Of a stretch of DNA of 64,000 bases, positions 9,974-20,137 are shown in pieces; positions within the stretch are counted from its first letter, which is position 1, and each line of letters opens with the position of its first letter. The translations under genes were made by a program, and so were the position numbers. Below the pieces are notes generated by a model. The model saw only the letters and a program-made list of their open reading frames with translations, ran no database searches and had not been told where the DNA came from. The stretch comes from Ornithodoros turicata (taxonomy: Eukaryota > Arthropoda > Arachnida > Ixodida > Argasidae), in NCBI RefSeq assembly GCF_037126465.1, contig NC_088201.1, positions 139,502,376 through 139,566,375 on the forward strand. The letters run 5' to 3'.

Positions 9974-10160
9974 GAGTCAATATGGGGTGCACGCGGGCAA
10001 TATGGGGCCCATTTCGTCAGGATTTTCGTAATATTGGCTGAAAGTGGGCAATATGGGGCCCATATTGCCCATTTTCGGCCAATATGGGGAAAATCTTGGC
10101 GAATCGGGTCCCATATTGGACCCGTATCGCCAATGACCAGCGAATATGGGCCCTATATCG
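9974..10160. repeat. Palindromic ATATTGG module array, right
   Basis: This is the same module type as 9262-9413. Bases 10045-10071 form a 27-base palindrome around one central base (arms TGGGCAATATGGG). The modules include GGGCAATATGGGG, CCATATTGGACCC and GGCCAATATGGGG. Confidence 0.75.
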
Positions 10161-12373
10161 TGTGCTGCTGACTGCTGTGACTCCTCTACCTTCCTGATGA
10201 TAATTTTTCAGACAGGTACTTAGTATGTTCTCACTGCCAGCTCACAATATAAGGAAATGTCTTGTGTTGCTATCAGTTACCTGCACAGAATGTCTTGCTC
10301 ATGGATTCGTCGCTACATTTCTGTGTTTTCCTGCACCCGTTCACGATGGTGAGCACAACAAGTACTACCTAGGTAAGAACCAACTTCATTGCTTTGAAGT
10401 TTTTTTAGTTTTATGAACAAAGAAAGCGCCCTTGCTGGTGATCCACTCACATGGCTCCTCTTCGACTTCTCATGTATTTTGTAGACGGTTTGGTGCCCAG
10501 GAAATATCTGCAGTGTGCAAAGGCGCTCTTAGGACACTTAACAGAATGATGGAATGATTGCACAAAACAATCAACCCTATGTTAGTCTCTCACAAGTCTT
10601 GAAAATGCAAACTAATTTAAAGTAATTTCTGCTGTTAAAATAATAGTGATTAGCTACGCTTGAGTTTGAACTACCCTTTGCAGAGTAAGGGTACCTACTA
10701 CTCAAATACAAGGAAGTAGTTTAACTAGTAGCTGAACTACAAGTAGTTTCATTGCTGCTCATTACTAGGCGAGTCACACTGTGTTCCAAATGAAATAGCT
10801 TGACATGTATGAAAACATACAAAACACATCAAGAAGTTAGGTAATCACAATCCGCTGGTCAGCTGCCAGGAAGAATGCCACGACTGCTTATTAGCTCCCT
10901 GCATAAGTTTCCTCATTTGCAGCGCTATATGATCAGGTGAAAGCAGCATCTACAACAATTAGTGTGAAGTTTGACGTGCCACGGCTCCAATGAATTGAAA
11001 CTATTTTTTTATCGGTTATGTTGTCCATAATTGAAAAAGCTGAAAGCTGCTTAAAAAAACATCACTTTTGCTCAATTCACACTTATTAGTGTTACTGCCT
11101 TGAATGTGCACATAAATGTGTGCCTGATAATTCAAATAAAAATTGCCAGCCTCTCGAGTATCAATTAATCAATTACAATTATTACACACAGCATTTGCAC
11201 TTCCTTTCTTCAAAGCACAACGATGCACTACTCACATTCACTGACGGACATTTTCTTTTTCGACGGTGTTTTCTCTGGTATTGGTCTGAAAGTGCATGAA
11301 ACGTCTCGAATGTCATCCTTCACTCAGGATGGTAGCAAGGAAATAAACAGCTGTTAATATTCATATGGTTGCCTTGGTGTTCGACATAGGCTACAGGCGT
11401 GGAGCGGCCCATGTCTTGAACTTGTACGTTTTTCTTCATTTTGCCTGAGAAGAACACAGATATTCTACTCATGACGCTTGTAATACAACACTCACGCATC
11501 CAACAGTTTGTTAACACCGCACAGGAAATGTGAACATCATAACTTTCGGGTTCTCATTCACGCAGGGCTCTTGTGAGCCATCAGTTGTGTAAGCCAACGC
11601 CGACAACGAATATCTCGTTGAAGAGGAGTGGTTCGCTCTTGTGGGTACTGTGGGTACGGAACGAGACACGGATTGGGTCGAACGACAAAATGCACCGCAC
11701 CACATATTCTTGGCTCAACAACTCCGACTGCGCGGTCAGTGCACGCACAATCATCCCACTGCCGTTACAGCAACTTGCCTTCAGGAACATGCTCAATAAC
11801 GTACACATTCGAGCATACTCGCGTCAAGAATTGATATGCACCCCGACGCTGTCAGTTTGAGCATATCACCGTGTCGTTTTATGCTCAACCACATGACTTC
11901 AATACGCGGCGAGTATAAATGACATGCATTGGTGAAATCAATTGGTGAATCAAAAAGCTAGCACTATACACTTACTACTAACCATGACAATGGGATTCAA
12001 CCTAACTTCAACAAGAAAGCTGCTCACCTGAAGCCGAGACGAAGACACAAAGGTGCAGCTACGCAGCAGAGCGCCAACCGCCAACTTTCGAAACCGCAAC
12101 AACCGCAGTTCTTGAGCCCACGTTTGCAAGAGCACGGTCAACCGACGACGGTCCCTCGGATCTCTCGCTGGTATCGAAGCGGGAGAAAAAATATCATTTG
12201 ATTCGATCGCATTTTCGCTGGACTGATTGCAATATGGCTGACAAACGTCGATCCTGCTCGCTGCAGTTCTTAAACAGAGTGTTCTCTGTGAAATGGTTAT
12301 ACAGAAGAGTCTGTACCCTGTACAGCGAGTTACTCTGTTTTTTCTCTGTTATTTTACAGAAATTTTTTTCAGT
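10161..12373. other. Unassigned 2.2-kb stretch
   Basis: AT-rich up to about 11200, with a short tract of TAGTTTAACTAGTAG-type inverted motifs near 10700-10755. Between 11211 and 11860 minus-strand open frames overlap (11320-11517, 11581-11808), but I recognise no domain. The last 130 bp before 12374 contain several CAGAG/CTCTG inverted motifs that could be a MITE end. Confidence 0.3.
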
Positions 12374-12609
12374 GTACGGCTGGATTAATACACCGCAGGC
12401 GTGCGCTAACGTCTGTATATCCACGGTACCATTTATTTCCTGCGTTCCTACATGAAAGCGAAAAATCCAAAACTGTTTCTTGTACCGTCGGGCGTATTCC
12501 CATTTCCGCAGTCACGAGATATCACGTTAAGAGGACACAGGTTGACAGACAGCTATTTAGTATTTATTCTTTACATGTATTTTACTCTCTGTTCCGCGTA
12601 CAAAATGTA

Positions 12610-13271
12610 CAGTCAACCGTCGATTTATGAACACCCTCGGCTCCCCGAAAAATAGTTCATAAATCGAGGGATTCATAGATCGAAAATTCCGTTAAATGAG
12701 TACTATCGAGCAAATGGAACAGATTTTCCGAGTTGGGATTGTGTTTATAATGCCATATATTGTGTAATTTTGCTTTTGACCATGCCTTCCGCTGTGTCAA
12801 TCTTGGAAAGAAGAGATGTCACGACATTCGCACTGGACTGCTCTCGGATTTCCTCCGGGATTTTTAACCTCCGTTTATTAATCTCGGGGTCACAGCGACC
12901 ACCTTATTCATCAACTGAAATCAGGAACACTTGGTCGCACCTTGTGCGACCCCGGAAAACCCGTTTGTTGTTCGGATTTCGAGGGGTTAAGAACTGCAAT
13001 ACCTGGAAAACGTTTTGTCCGTAAAGGCGCCATTCCTAAGACCACGGAATATTCCCTTTGAAGGTTTCTGTTGACCTCGGAACGATCCGTTCATAAATTG
13101 AGGGCAAAAACGCTGGGCAACTTCTAGTTGGTTCCCAGAAATTCCGTTCATTATTCGAATATCGACGTTCATAAAACGAGGGAAAAATGAATGGAAAAAG
13201 TTTGGTTCCCCGTGCTCGTGTTCATAAAACGAGGGAATTCATAAATCGAAGGTTCGTAAATCGGTCTGGAC
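12610..13271. mobile_element. pogo/Tigger-like MITE nested in the TIR transposon
   Basis: TA dinucleotides at 12608-12609 and 13272-13273 flank ends reading CAGTCAACCGTCGATTTATGAA on the left (19 of these bases form the core repeat) and, on the right, the reverse complement of GTCCAGACCGATTTACGAA. TA duplication, the AGTC-AACC style of terminus and the GATTTATGAA core are typical of pogo/Tigger elements. Internal CATAAATCGAGGG and CATAAAACGAGGG motifs repeat several times. There is no transposase. Confidence 0.8.
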
Positions 13272-13512
13272 TACGGAATGTTCTGATCCTGAAGCCTGGC
13301 CCAATCACTGAGGCGGATACATGTCGATGACGCTTCTTGCTAGCAGGACGTCTTCATTGTTGTATCCTCTATTCCATTTCTTATACCACACGTGGGAGGA
13401 ACGAATGCCTGCGACGGGACGGACCGTCCCCCACTCCTCCTTTCTTGCTTCTCGGAACACAGTGACGGAATTTCCAGCAGGTGCAGCTCGACGGAATTTC
13501 CAGCAGGTGCGT

Positions 13513-15516
13513 TCAGTTATTTTTCTCTTTGAGAACACGGACGAAATCAGCGGGTGTTCGAATAGCTGCAGCCACCGTACACCGCAGGTTGTGTAAGCTT
13601 GCCGTATGTTTCAGAGAACCGCCAACACCATCGCAAGCATTTTTGCCGTGCTCACTAGCAGAATACAACCATCTCACTAGCAGCCTGTTCTTCGTCATCT
13701 CGTACAGCTGATACGTATTCTTGAAGTGCGCAGCTACACCGCCTGAGACATAAATGAGATGCTTGAACACAGGTAGGATTTCTTCCAGGGCCTCAACTAT
13801 CCTGTCCAGGGCTAGAAATGCATGCACCGTGTCATGGGACATGTCGTCGTTCACCGTTGCGAAGCTCGTTGTCGACACAGGTGTTGTTGACACGCAAGTG
13901 AATAACGAAATTTGGTCTGTTTTCCAGTACTGTCCCTGGATCTCGCTTGATATATTCACTGACCAGTTTTCGGCAAAATCAAAGTGCAACACGACATGAC
14001 GTCGTTCGACAAGATGTGTTTTGTTCCAGATAGCGTTCCTCTGGACGTCGCGTATATGTTCGTGCTTGCTGTAAACAGCGGTGCATTTCTTGACTTCCTT
14101 AAGAAATCGTGGTGCTTTTAGCGTCTTCGTTATGAGGTCTCCCTTTCCCCAGACTGCTAGATTAACGTCGTTGTTCCACTGTATCTTTGTATCAATCACT
14201 CACATCAATCACTCACTTTGTATCAATCAATCACTCAATGTATCACTGTATCAATTTCTGCAGATAAATATTTTGGCCCCTGCGCAACGTGTGCAGTTTT
14301 GGGAAAGCAGGCATCTTGTGGCTCGTCACACAAAGATATCGTCTTTAGGTCCTCTCCCTCGAGCTGCGCGGATGAAGCACTGTTGATACCTGCGATGACC
14401 AAGTCGAAATTCGCACAGTACGAGCACACACACTGCTGTTGTCGTGGGACTGTCTGCACCCACTTGGGCCGGAGTGTATAAAACTTCGTTTTTCCCCAAC
14501 TTGATACACGGATGAGCGCTTTTAAACAGGTTAAAGGTTTCACGTATGGCGCGTGTCATAAACATTTTCGTCACAGCCACTCTCTCGCCGTCTTCCAGTA
14601 CGTGGATAACATCCTTCTTGTTAGGGCTTTGGACAGTACAGTCCATCTCGTCTTGGAGACAGTATTTCAGCGCAGTAACTACGTCAGCCTCACTGACAGG
14701 GTTTCCCTGTACTTCTCGGGCACTGCCCACCGTTCTTCGCCGTTAGAACCCTTGATTTCTCTATGACGCATTTTGTGGCTTCTGGGATTAGTCTCAACGC
14801 TTCTTTCTTTGTCATGCTTTAATGAAGAAGTATTAGGAGTTGACACCACTGTTGATGAGAGGTGCACTTCTGGTACGCGCTCCTAATATTTTGTACGCAG
14901 GTAGAGCAGCTCGAACAACTTGCAGCGGACGTCGCAGGCTCATCCACATTAAATTCCTCACTAATTTTGCGGCTTATTGTCTTGCTTACTGCGTTGCCAA
15001 CTTCTTTCCTTTTTACGCGAAACGTACGATGCTACTCGTTCCCGTTTTACTGCGGTTGGGTTCCGAAGTGGAGTGACATCAATATTCGCAGTGGAAATAC
15101 TCTCGTTAATTTCAGCAACGATTTCTGCGCTCTGAACGTACACTGCGCCTGGTGAAAATGTGGCAGGAGACCACCGAGAAAGCAACTGGTCTTCATCATT
15201 GACTGCACCACTGCCATCCGAGCCGAGTAGTTGCTTCAGTGCATCGATGTCGAGGCATGAAACAGACACGAAGCCGCGCTGCTTGTAGATCCTCCTACGA
15301 TGTTGTCGTGCGTAATCCGCACAATAGGCACGTTCCGTACTGTGGACGAGTCGAAACATGGTACCATATCGTACAGGCCACGGAATGGTTTGGATCCTTC
15401 ACTTTGGACACAACCAAGAAGACGCGTTTGTTCAAGCTCGACCCTCTCCCCTGGTGATTAGTAGCCACAAGGTAAGCTGGCAAGGTCATATTTGTTAGCA
15501 CGTCTACGAAGCACAC
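13513..15516 (-). pseudogene. Transposase of the 12374-15872 element (frameshifted)
   Basis: Three consecutive minus-strand stretches are read from high to low coordinate. The first (about 15516-14961) includes a CLLCG pair. The second (14730-14235) has a KFYTLRPKWV block followed by CVCSYCANFDL. The third (14199-13513) has DFAENWSV, SHDTVHAFLALDRI, VSGGVAAHFKN and SASEHGKNACDGVGG. These match the layout of a DDE-like family seen in many invertebrate genomes as uncharacterised proteins. The frame shifts near 14500, and a join near 15295-15359 is also needed. The block I expect to read SDG-A is SGG-A here, so a probable catalytic aspartate is lost. The enzyme would have moved the surrounding element. 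Confidence 0.65.
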
Positions 15517-15872
15517 AGGAAAGGAAGTGTTAGGTTGTAAAGTACAGCGCTCCGGCGACAGACCTAATGAAAACGACCTTCCAAGACGTGGCTTGAGAAG
15601 CCGGACGTGTGTTCGTCAAAGATGCGTTGACGCATGAGAGGTGGATGAATGCAAAGCGAAGCGAAATAAAAGGAAAGAGCCGGAAGGCTGGCAGCAGCAT
15701 CTTTGCCTTTTGGCGTTAGATCGCATATAGTTTAAAAATATAAACACGCCTACACGGTGACGGTGCAAGAAACTACTAGGGATCATTCTCCTGCATATGG
15801 GAACGCAGGAAATAAATGGTGACGTGGATATACAGACGTTAGCGCACGCCTGCGGTGTATTAATCCAGCCGT

Positions 15873-16074
15873 ACGCCTGTGAGATGTCACTGCGTACCAT
15901 GTATCGCCTTTTCGCTCCGCTATGGTTGTCAAATGTTTTTAGTCCCTACAAAATTTATACCACTTGAAAGGCAATAGAAAGATGAATACATGATATTTTT
16001 TTCGAGAAAATTAAAGGTGGAGTTTTCGAGAAATCGATCCGTGAAGTCGGCGTATTTTTCGATGGTGATCCCGC
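15873..16074. other. Unassigned spacer
   Basis: AT-rich spacer between the TIR transposon and the short tandem duplication; nothing recognised. Confidence 0.3.
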
Positions 16075-16260
16075 TTTGGTCCCTCATATCGCCTTAGCTT
16101 TATTATTCACAATCTTTAACAGCATGCCGTTAGAAAGAGCACTTAATGGGCTCTTTCAGTGGGCTCTTTCGGTTTGGTCCCTCATACCACCTTAGCTTTA
16201 TCATTCACAATCTTTAACAGGATACCGTTAGAAAGAGCACTTAATGGGCTCTTTTAGTGT
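16075..16260 (+). repeat. 98-bp tandem duplication
   Basis: Two adjacent copies start TTTGGTCCCTCATA at 16075 and 16173 and share CACAATCTTTAACAG and GTTAGAAAGAGCACTTAATG. Divergence is low, so the duplication is fairly recent compared with the neighbouring repeats. Confidence 0.85.
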
Positions 16261-16300
16261 CAAAATCACTTCGGTCTAATGTCCACTTTCCCGACAGGAA

Positions 16301-16832
16301 CACTCTAAGAAAAAAAAGAGTAAAACGGGGAGTAATTGCAGCTTCTACTCCCCTAGATTGCAATTACTCCCCATTTTAGTCCCCAACCCCGACATTTAGT
16401 CCCGACATTTACTCCCCAGGACAGCAAATTGTCACTGAACTTCGCGAATGGTCTCCTGAATGCAACAGTCTACGGAAATATGTGCCCTTGGTCAATTTGA
16501 TGACATAAGGCTGTATAACTCACCAAACGTAGCAATTTTCCAGCCACACAGAGTAAGAAACAGTTAGCGCTACTTTCTTTGCAAATTGTGCCTTATATAT
16601 GTCGCAAGATTTTATATCACTCGATGTATCACGGTTGACTTTTTGCTTCAAAGCATTTTCATGCATGCACACGAATTATGTAGCTGGAACTCTTACAGCA
16701 GCGCGTGAAATGCAGTATCCACTCTGTGACATTCACTTACTCCCGTGCATTTGCTCCCGAAAGGGACTATTTTTTGTGGCAATGCATTTAGTCCCCAAAA
16801 GGAGTAAAATTACTCCTTTTTTTCTTAGAGTG
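16301..16832. mobile_element. CACTC-ended MITE
   Basis: The left end CACTCTAAGAAAAAAAAGAG is mirrored by CTTTTTTTCTTAGAGTG at the right. Flanking AA on each side fits a 2-bp duplication. Several AGTCCCC and GGGGAGTAA motifs lie just inside the ends. Non-coding; CMC-like by termini only. Confidence 0.8.
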
Positions 16833-17214
16833 AAGGTGCAAAGTTCACGCAAAAACGCGCTCTGCGGAGTTTTTGCGATTTTTTCTCACGCGAAAGGGCG
16901 GTAGTAGGTATCAGCGTATGCCACACAGCTACAGTCTAGTATGTAGGGAACGGGTAGAAAAAGTGTCGTCCCCGTCACTTCTACGTAGGGCACATAGGGT
17001 TGTCTCAAACTTCGGCCTGAGTGCTCCGTCGTGCGCTCCGATGAGGCACCGTCGTGCGCGCTTCAATTCTTTTTCTCGGCATCCGTTCCGATTTGAAGTT
17101 CGAGATTTGTACCAATGTTCATCACAAAGATGTGGCTTTCACACAAAAAATATATAGCAAAATCGAAGGACCTCGACGGACGGGCTTGCCTGACTTGAGA
17201 TGAAATCACCCTGC
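16833..17214. other. Unassigned stretch
   Basis: No gene or repeat is recognised between the CACTC MITE and the start of the CMC/KDZ-like copy. Confidence 0.3.
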
Positions 17215-19398
17215 ACACAACTCCGCGTTCCTGAGTAGGATGCAAAAAACTGATTGTGCACCGCGACAGCTTTACCCTGCGACACTTCAGCTTTACAAGT
17301 CTGCCAAAACGAAACTACAGCCATAATGCTCCCGTCGTCGTATGCAACCGAGCACCATCGGCATCAGTTCAGAATATATTTTGAACTTGGAAACGTTGGC
17401 GTGTGGCAGTCTGGTAAATTAGATGGTGCTTCCTGCTCTTCAGCTCCGCCGACCGTATAAAAATCTCAACGTCTTTGCATTTGTGTAGTGAGGTGCTCCG
17501 TCACGCATTTTGTTTCTGAACCCGTGCACGAACTCTGTTAGCACAAAGGTAAGCGGCGTGTTTCGGACGCTTGATCCTCAACTCACAAATGCGAACCAAG
17601 AGGTGTTCCAGTGACCCGATATTTATCCATAGTTCTCTGAACTGCCTTCATAATGTGCCATCATCCCGCTTGCACTAGACGGACTTACTTTGTCAGACAA
17701 GTAAATGAGAAGGTGCTACTGGATAAGTCATGTTCGTGATTTCGCATATGCATGTATCAGATTTTGCCTGCTTCAAATTGTGTCACACATTATCTCCTTA
17801 TATTGTTGTCACTGTTGCCGTATGTACACTGGATATTTGTAGTATATCTGTTTTCATACCTGTTAGTGTGGATCAACTTTGGATCAGAAATTAATGAGGC
17901 AGAGGGGCGTTTTCATTGTTTTAGCTTCCTTTTTCATGTACCTTTCTTTTTTTTTTTGAACGAGTTCGCTAGATAGTGTCTTCATTTGCATCCAAACTGT
18001 CTCACATTCTTCCAATCTATTGCTCATTGTCATTTCATAATTTTCTGCATATTTCAGCCTTTTCAGCTTCCTCGTGCTGCGTGCTGCGATCTGATGTAAG
18101 TTTTCAGTAAGAATACCCTATATACATGGGTGAACTTAGAAAAGTAACCAACCTTTCCATTCTGAGGCCTTCCGAGAGCTATATTCTCTGAAGTCCCTTG
18201 GTGGTTTCGATAAAGAGCTTCGTGGCGTCATTATTCTTCTGCTAATGATGATTATTGTTTGTTCCTTGCAAACATACAGGGTGTTTGTTTTTATTCGCTA
18301 CAACATTTTTATTAAAAAACTAGTAGAGCAAAATAGATGCCATTTTTCAGTTGAGTTATATGGCCAGGCGAACATTCGCTCGAAGAAAATCATGCAACTA
18401 TATGATCTCGAATTACCTAAAGTTCATTAGCTTTTTAATTAGGGGACTTCTCGCAAAGGCCGTGCAATGCCCAAGAACACCGAGTGCAAATTCAAAATCT
18501 GGCATGTGTATTAGTGCAGCTGGTCCTTTAGGTCCGCAGACATTAGAGGTTGTCCTTTAATGACTACTGAATCTCTCTCAGTGCTGCTTCACCAGTCGAT
18601 TCTTTTGGGGTGTTAGTGGTGATAGGGTCCATGGCTCAGGCATAGTACTCTCCTTTATGGTAGCACCAACTACATCCTCTTCTCTAGTGTACGGTTTACA
18701 CTGCATTGTGGCGCTTCATGAGGTGCTCCACGGAAAAAAAGCAGCAGTGAAGGAGGTTGCGCCTTCAGCTACCTCTAAATGTTAATTACATATTATAGAT
18801 TTTCTATTTCTTACTATCTGATGCACGACAGTATTAATAGCCAAACATTGCACATCTGTGAGCGCACAGTGCGACTGAGAATATTACACCCAAGCTGGAA
18901 TATGTGCTCTGATAGTAAACAATATATAGTGCATTGATCCAGTACATCATCCGAGTCACATTGAGTCTAATTCATTTTTGCGGGAATTCATTTACACTCA
19001 TTGGAAAGCTCTACACATCTAATGTGACTGTACCACAAAAAAACTACTGGCGAATCGAAATGGAGAACCCTTCCAATGAAAAAAAAATGCTGCTGGGGCT
19101 CAGTCGTTCAATGAGACATGACGGAGACATTCAATGAGTTTGAAGCCACCACTTCACATTACTTCTCATTATATCTCATTAACACTTGCTGTGATTTCGC
19201 ATTACATCTCATTAACACATACTGCGATATCTCATTAAGACTCATTGAATATGGCACCATTTTCAATGTAATATTTGTCCCAAATCATCTATTGGGGATG
19301 AGAATTTTCGCAGTCACTGAATGAGATTTGTGTACATGATGTCCAATAGGCTCAATGATCTTTTCATAGGATTTTGAATCAGACAGCTTCCAGGAGGG
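17215..19398 (-). mobile_element. CMC/KDZ-like DNA transposon, copy A (reverse orientation)
   Basis: This is the reverse-complement relative of 42583-45945. Matching landmarks are CGTATAAAAA near 17455 against TTTTTATACGG near 45670, GTAGCACCAACTACATCC near 18658 against the same block at 43733, and TAGATGTG/CACATCTA near 19014 and 42950. Copy A lacks roughly 450 bp present in copy B (between about 18672 and 18690) and shares only half of the fold-back MITE. Its coding capacity is destroyed by stops. The region 19130-19260 carries repeated TCATTA motifs found in both copies. Confidence 0.7.
18277..18462. mobile_element. Half of a CAGGGTGTTT fold-back MITE
   Basis: It begins CAGGGTGTTTGTTTTTATTCG, the terminus shared with the elements at 44013-44813 and 60349-60562, and stops where similarity to the host transposon resumes. 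The second arm is missing. Confidence 0.7.
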
Positions 19399-19489
19399 TC
19401 GTTGTAACTTTCAGCAGGAATGCTCCAAATATTAACGGTATACTCCGCCGCCACCACAGTATCCTTCTCCAGTCAGTAGTGTTGCTTAA

Positions 19490-19690
19490 TACTGTATAAG
19501 AACCGTTACGTACAACGACCACTTCTTTCTAATCCAAGATGGCCTATTCTAATCCAATACAAGCCAGTCCAAAGCCATGTGATTGGCCGCCATTAGCCCC
19601 GCCCACTTCACGTTGATTGGTCCACGCCAAGCCTACTGATCAATAATTGGTATATCGTAGCTCTGCTCCTTTATGCTAATTGGCTGGCTA
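19490..19690 (+). repeat. Second copy of the CCAAT/octamer repeat unit
   Basis: Shares a leader (TGTATAAGAACC, then ACGTACAACGACCA) and the block GCCCCGCCCACTTCACGTTG with 6108-6380, followed by ATTGG and TTATGCTAATT. It links the two regions as one repeat family. Confidence 0.7.
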
Positions 19691-19757
19691 GTTCCTTATG
19701 CTAATTAGTTAATTAATGTAATTAAATTTGTTTCTAGTTTTTGATTGAGTATTGTTG

Positions 19758-20114
19758 CTACCATTTAATAACTTGGGCTTTCTCTACATGTTCAATAACA
19801 ATATCGCATCTGTACAAACTTAGTCGACGTGTCAACCACTTTGACGAAAGATTTCCGTTCCAAGGAAAGGATACGAAAAGATAGTGATCCCCGCGAATAA
19901 TATTGGCATCTATTTGCGCTGCACAATAAGATATATCGCCTTTGAACCGTCTTATCTGACCTCTACAGAGCCCTGGTTGCTGGACGAACGAATATAGCCC
20001 CCAACCCTTTGAGTGATAAATCATGGGAGTTGCTTCGTTTTGGTGGTATAGATAGAGACATACAGTCCCCTGGCTTTGAGGAAAAGAGTGAAAACCGAGA
20101 TGAAAACAGTGCAT
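19758..20114 (-). CDS. Unknown ORF, 118 codons
   Basis: The frame is open from 20201, with the first ATG at 20114. The predicted product starts MHCFHLGFHSF, is rich in aromatic residues, and contains SFPWNGNLSSKWLTRR. I recognise no domain, signal peptide or membrane segment. Its upstream edge overlaps the AT-rich repeat at 20138. It may be a fragment of a mobile element or a chance frame in low-complexity DNA. Confidence 0.2.
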   Translation of the reverse strand: MHCFHLGFHSFPQSQGTVCLYLYHQNEATPMIYHSKGWGLYSFVQQPGLCRGQIRRFKGDISYCAAQIDANIIRGDHYLFVSFPWNGNLSSKWLTRRLSLYRCDIVIEHVEKAQVIKW

Positions 20115-20137
20115 ATTTTCTATGTCATGGATACCTC

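Larger units (their letters stand above)
12374..15872 (-). mobile_element. TIR DNA transposon with a DDE-type transposase
   Basis: The outer 75 bp at 12374-12448 are an almost perfect reverse complement of 15798-15872 (outermost GTACGGCTGGATTAATACAC). Similarity continues inward at lower identity for another 60 bp or so, which shows long terminal inverted repeats. Between them lies a minus-strand transposase pseudogene and, at the left, a nested pogo-like MITE. No convincing target duplication is seen just outside the repeats, so the true ends could lie a few bases away. The superfamily is not certain. Confidence 0.75.

Noticed and set aside
9526..9975. 149-codon ORF spanning the candidate promoter
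   Set aside because: It starts before the promoter motifs with a poly-lysine tract from an A run; the ATG in the YY1-type motif is in another frame.
11251..11520. PIF/Harbinger transposase remnant
   Set aside because: A short minus-strand MTFETFHAL resemblance was noticed, but a stop precedes it and no further blocks follow.
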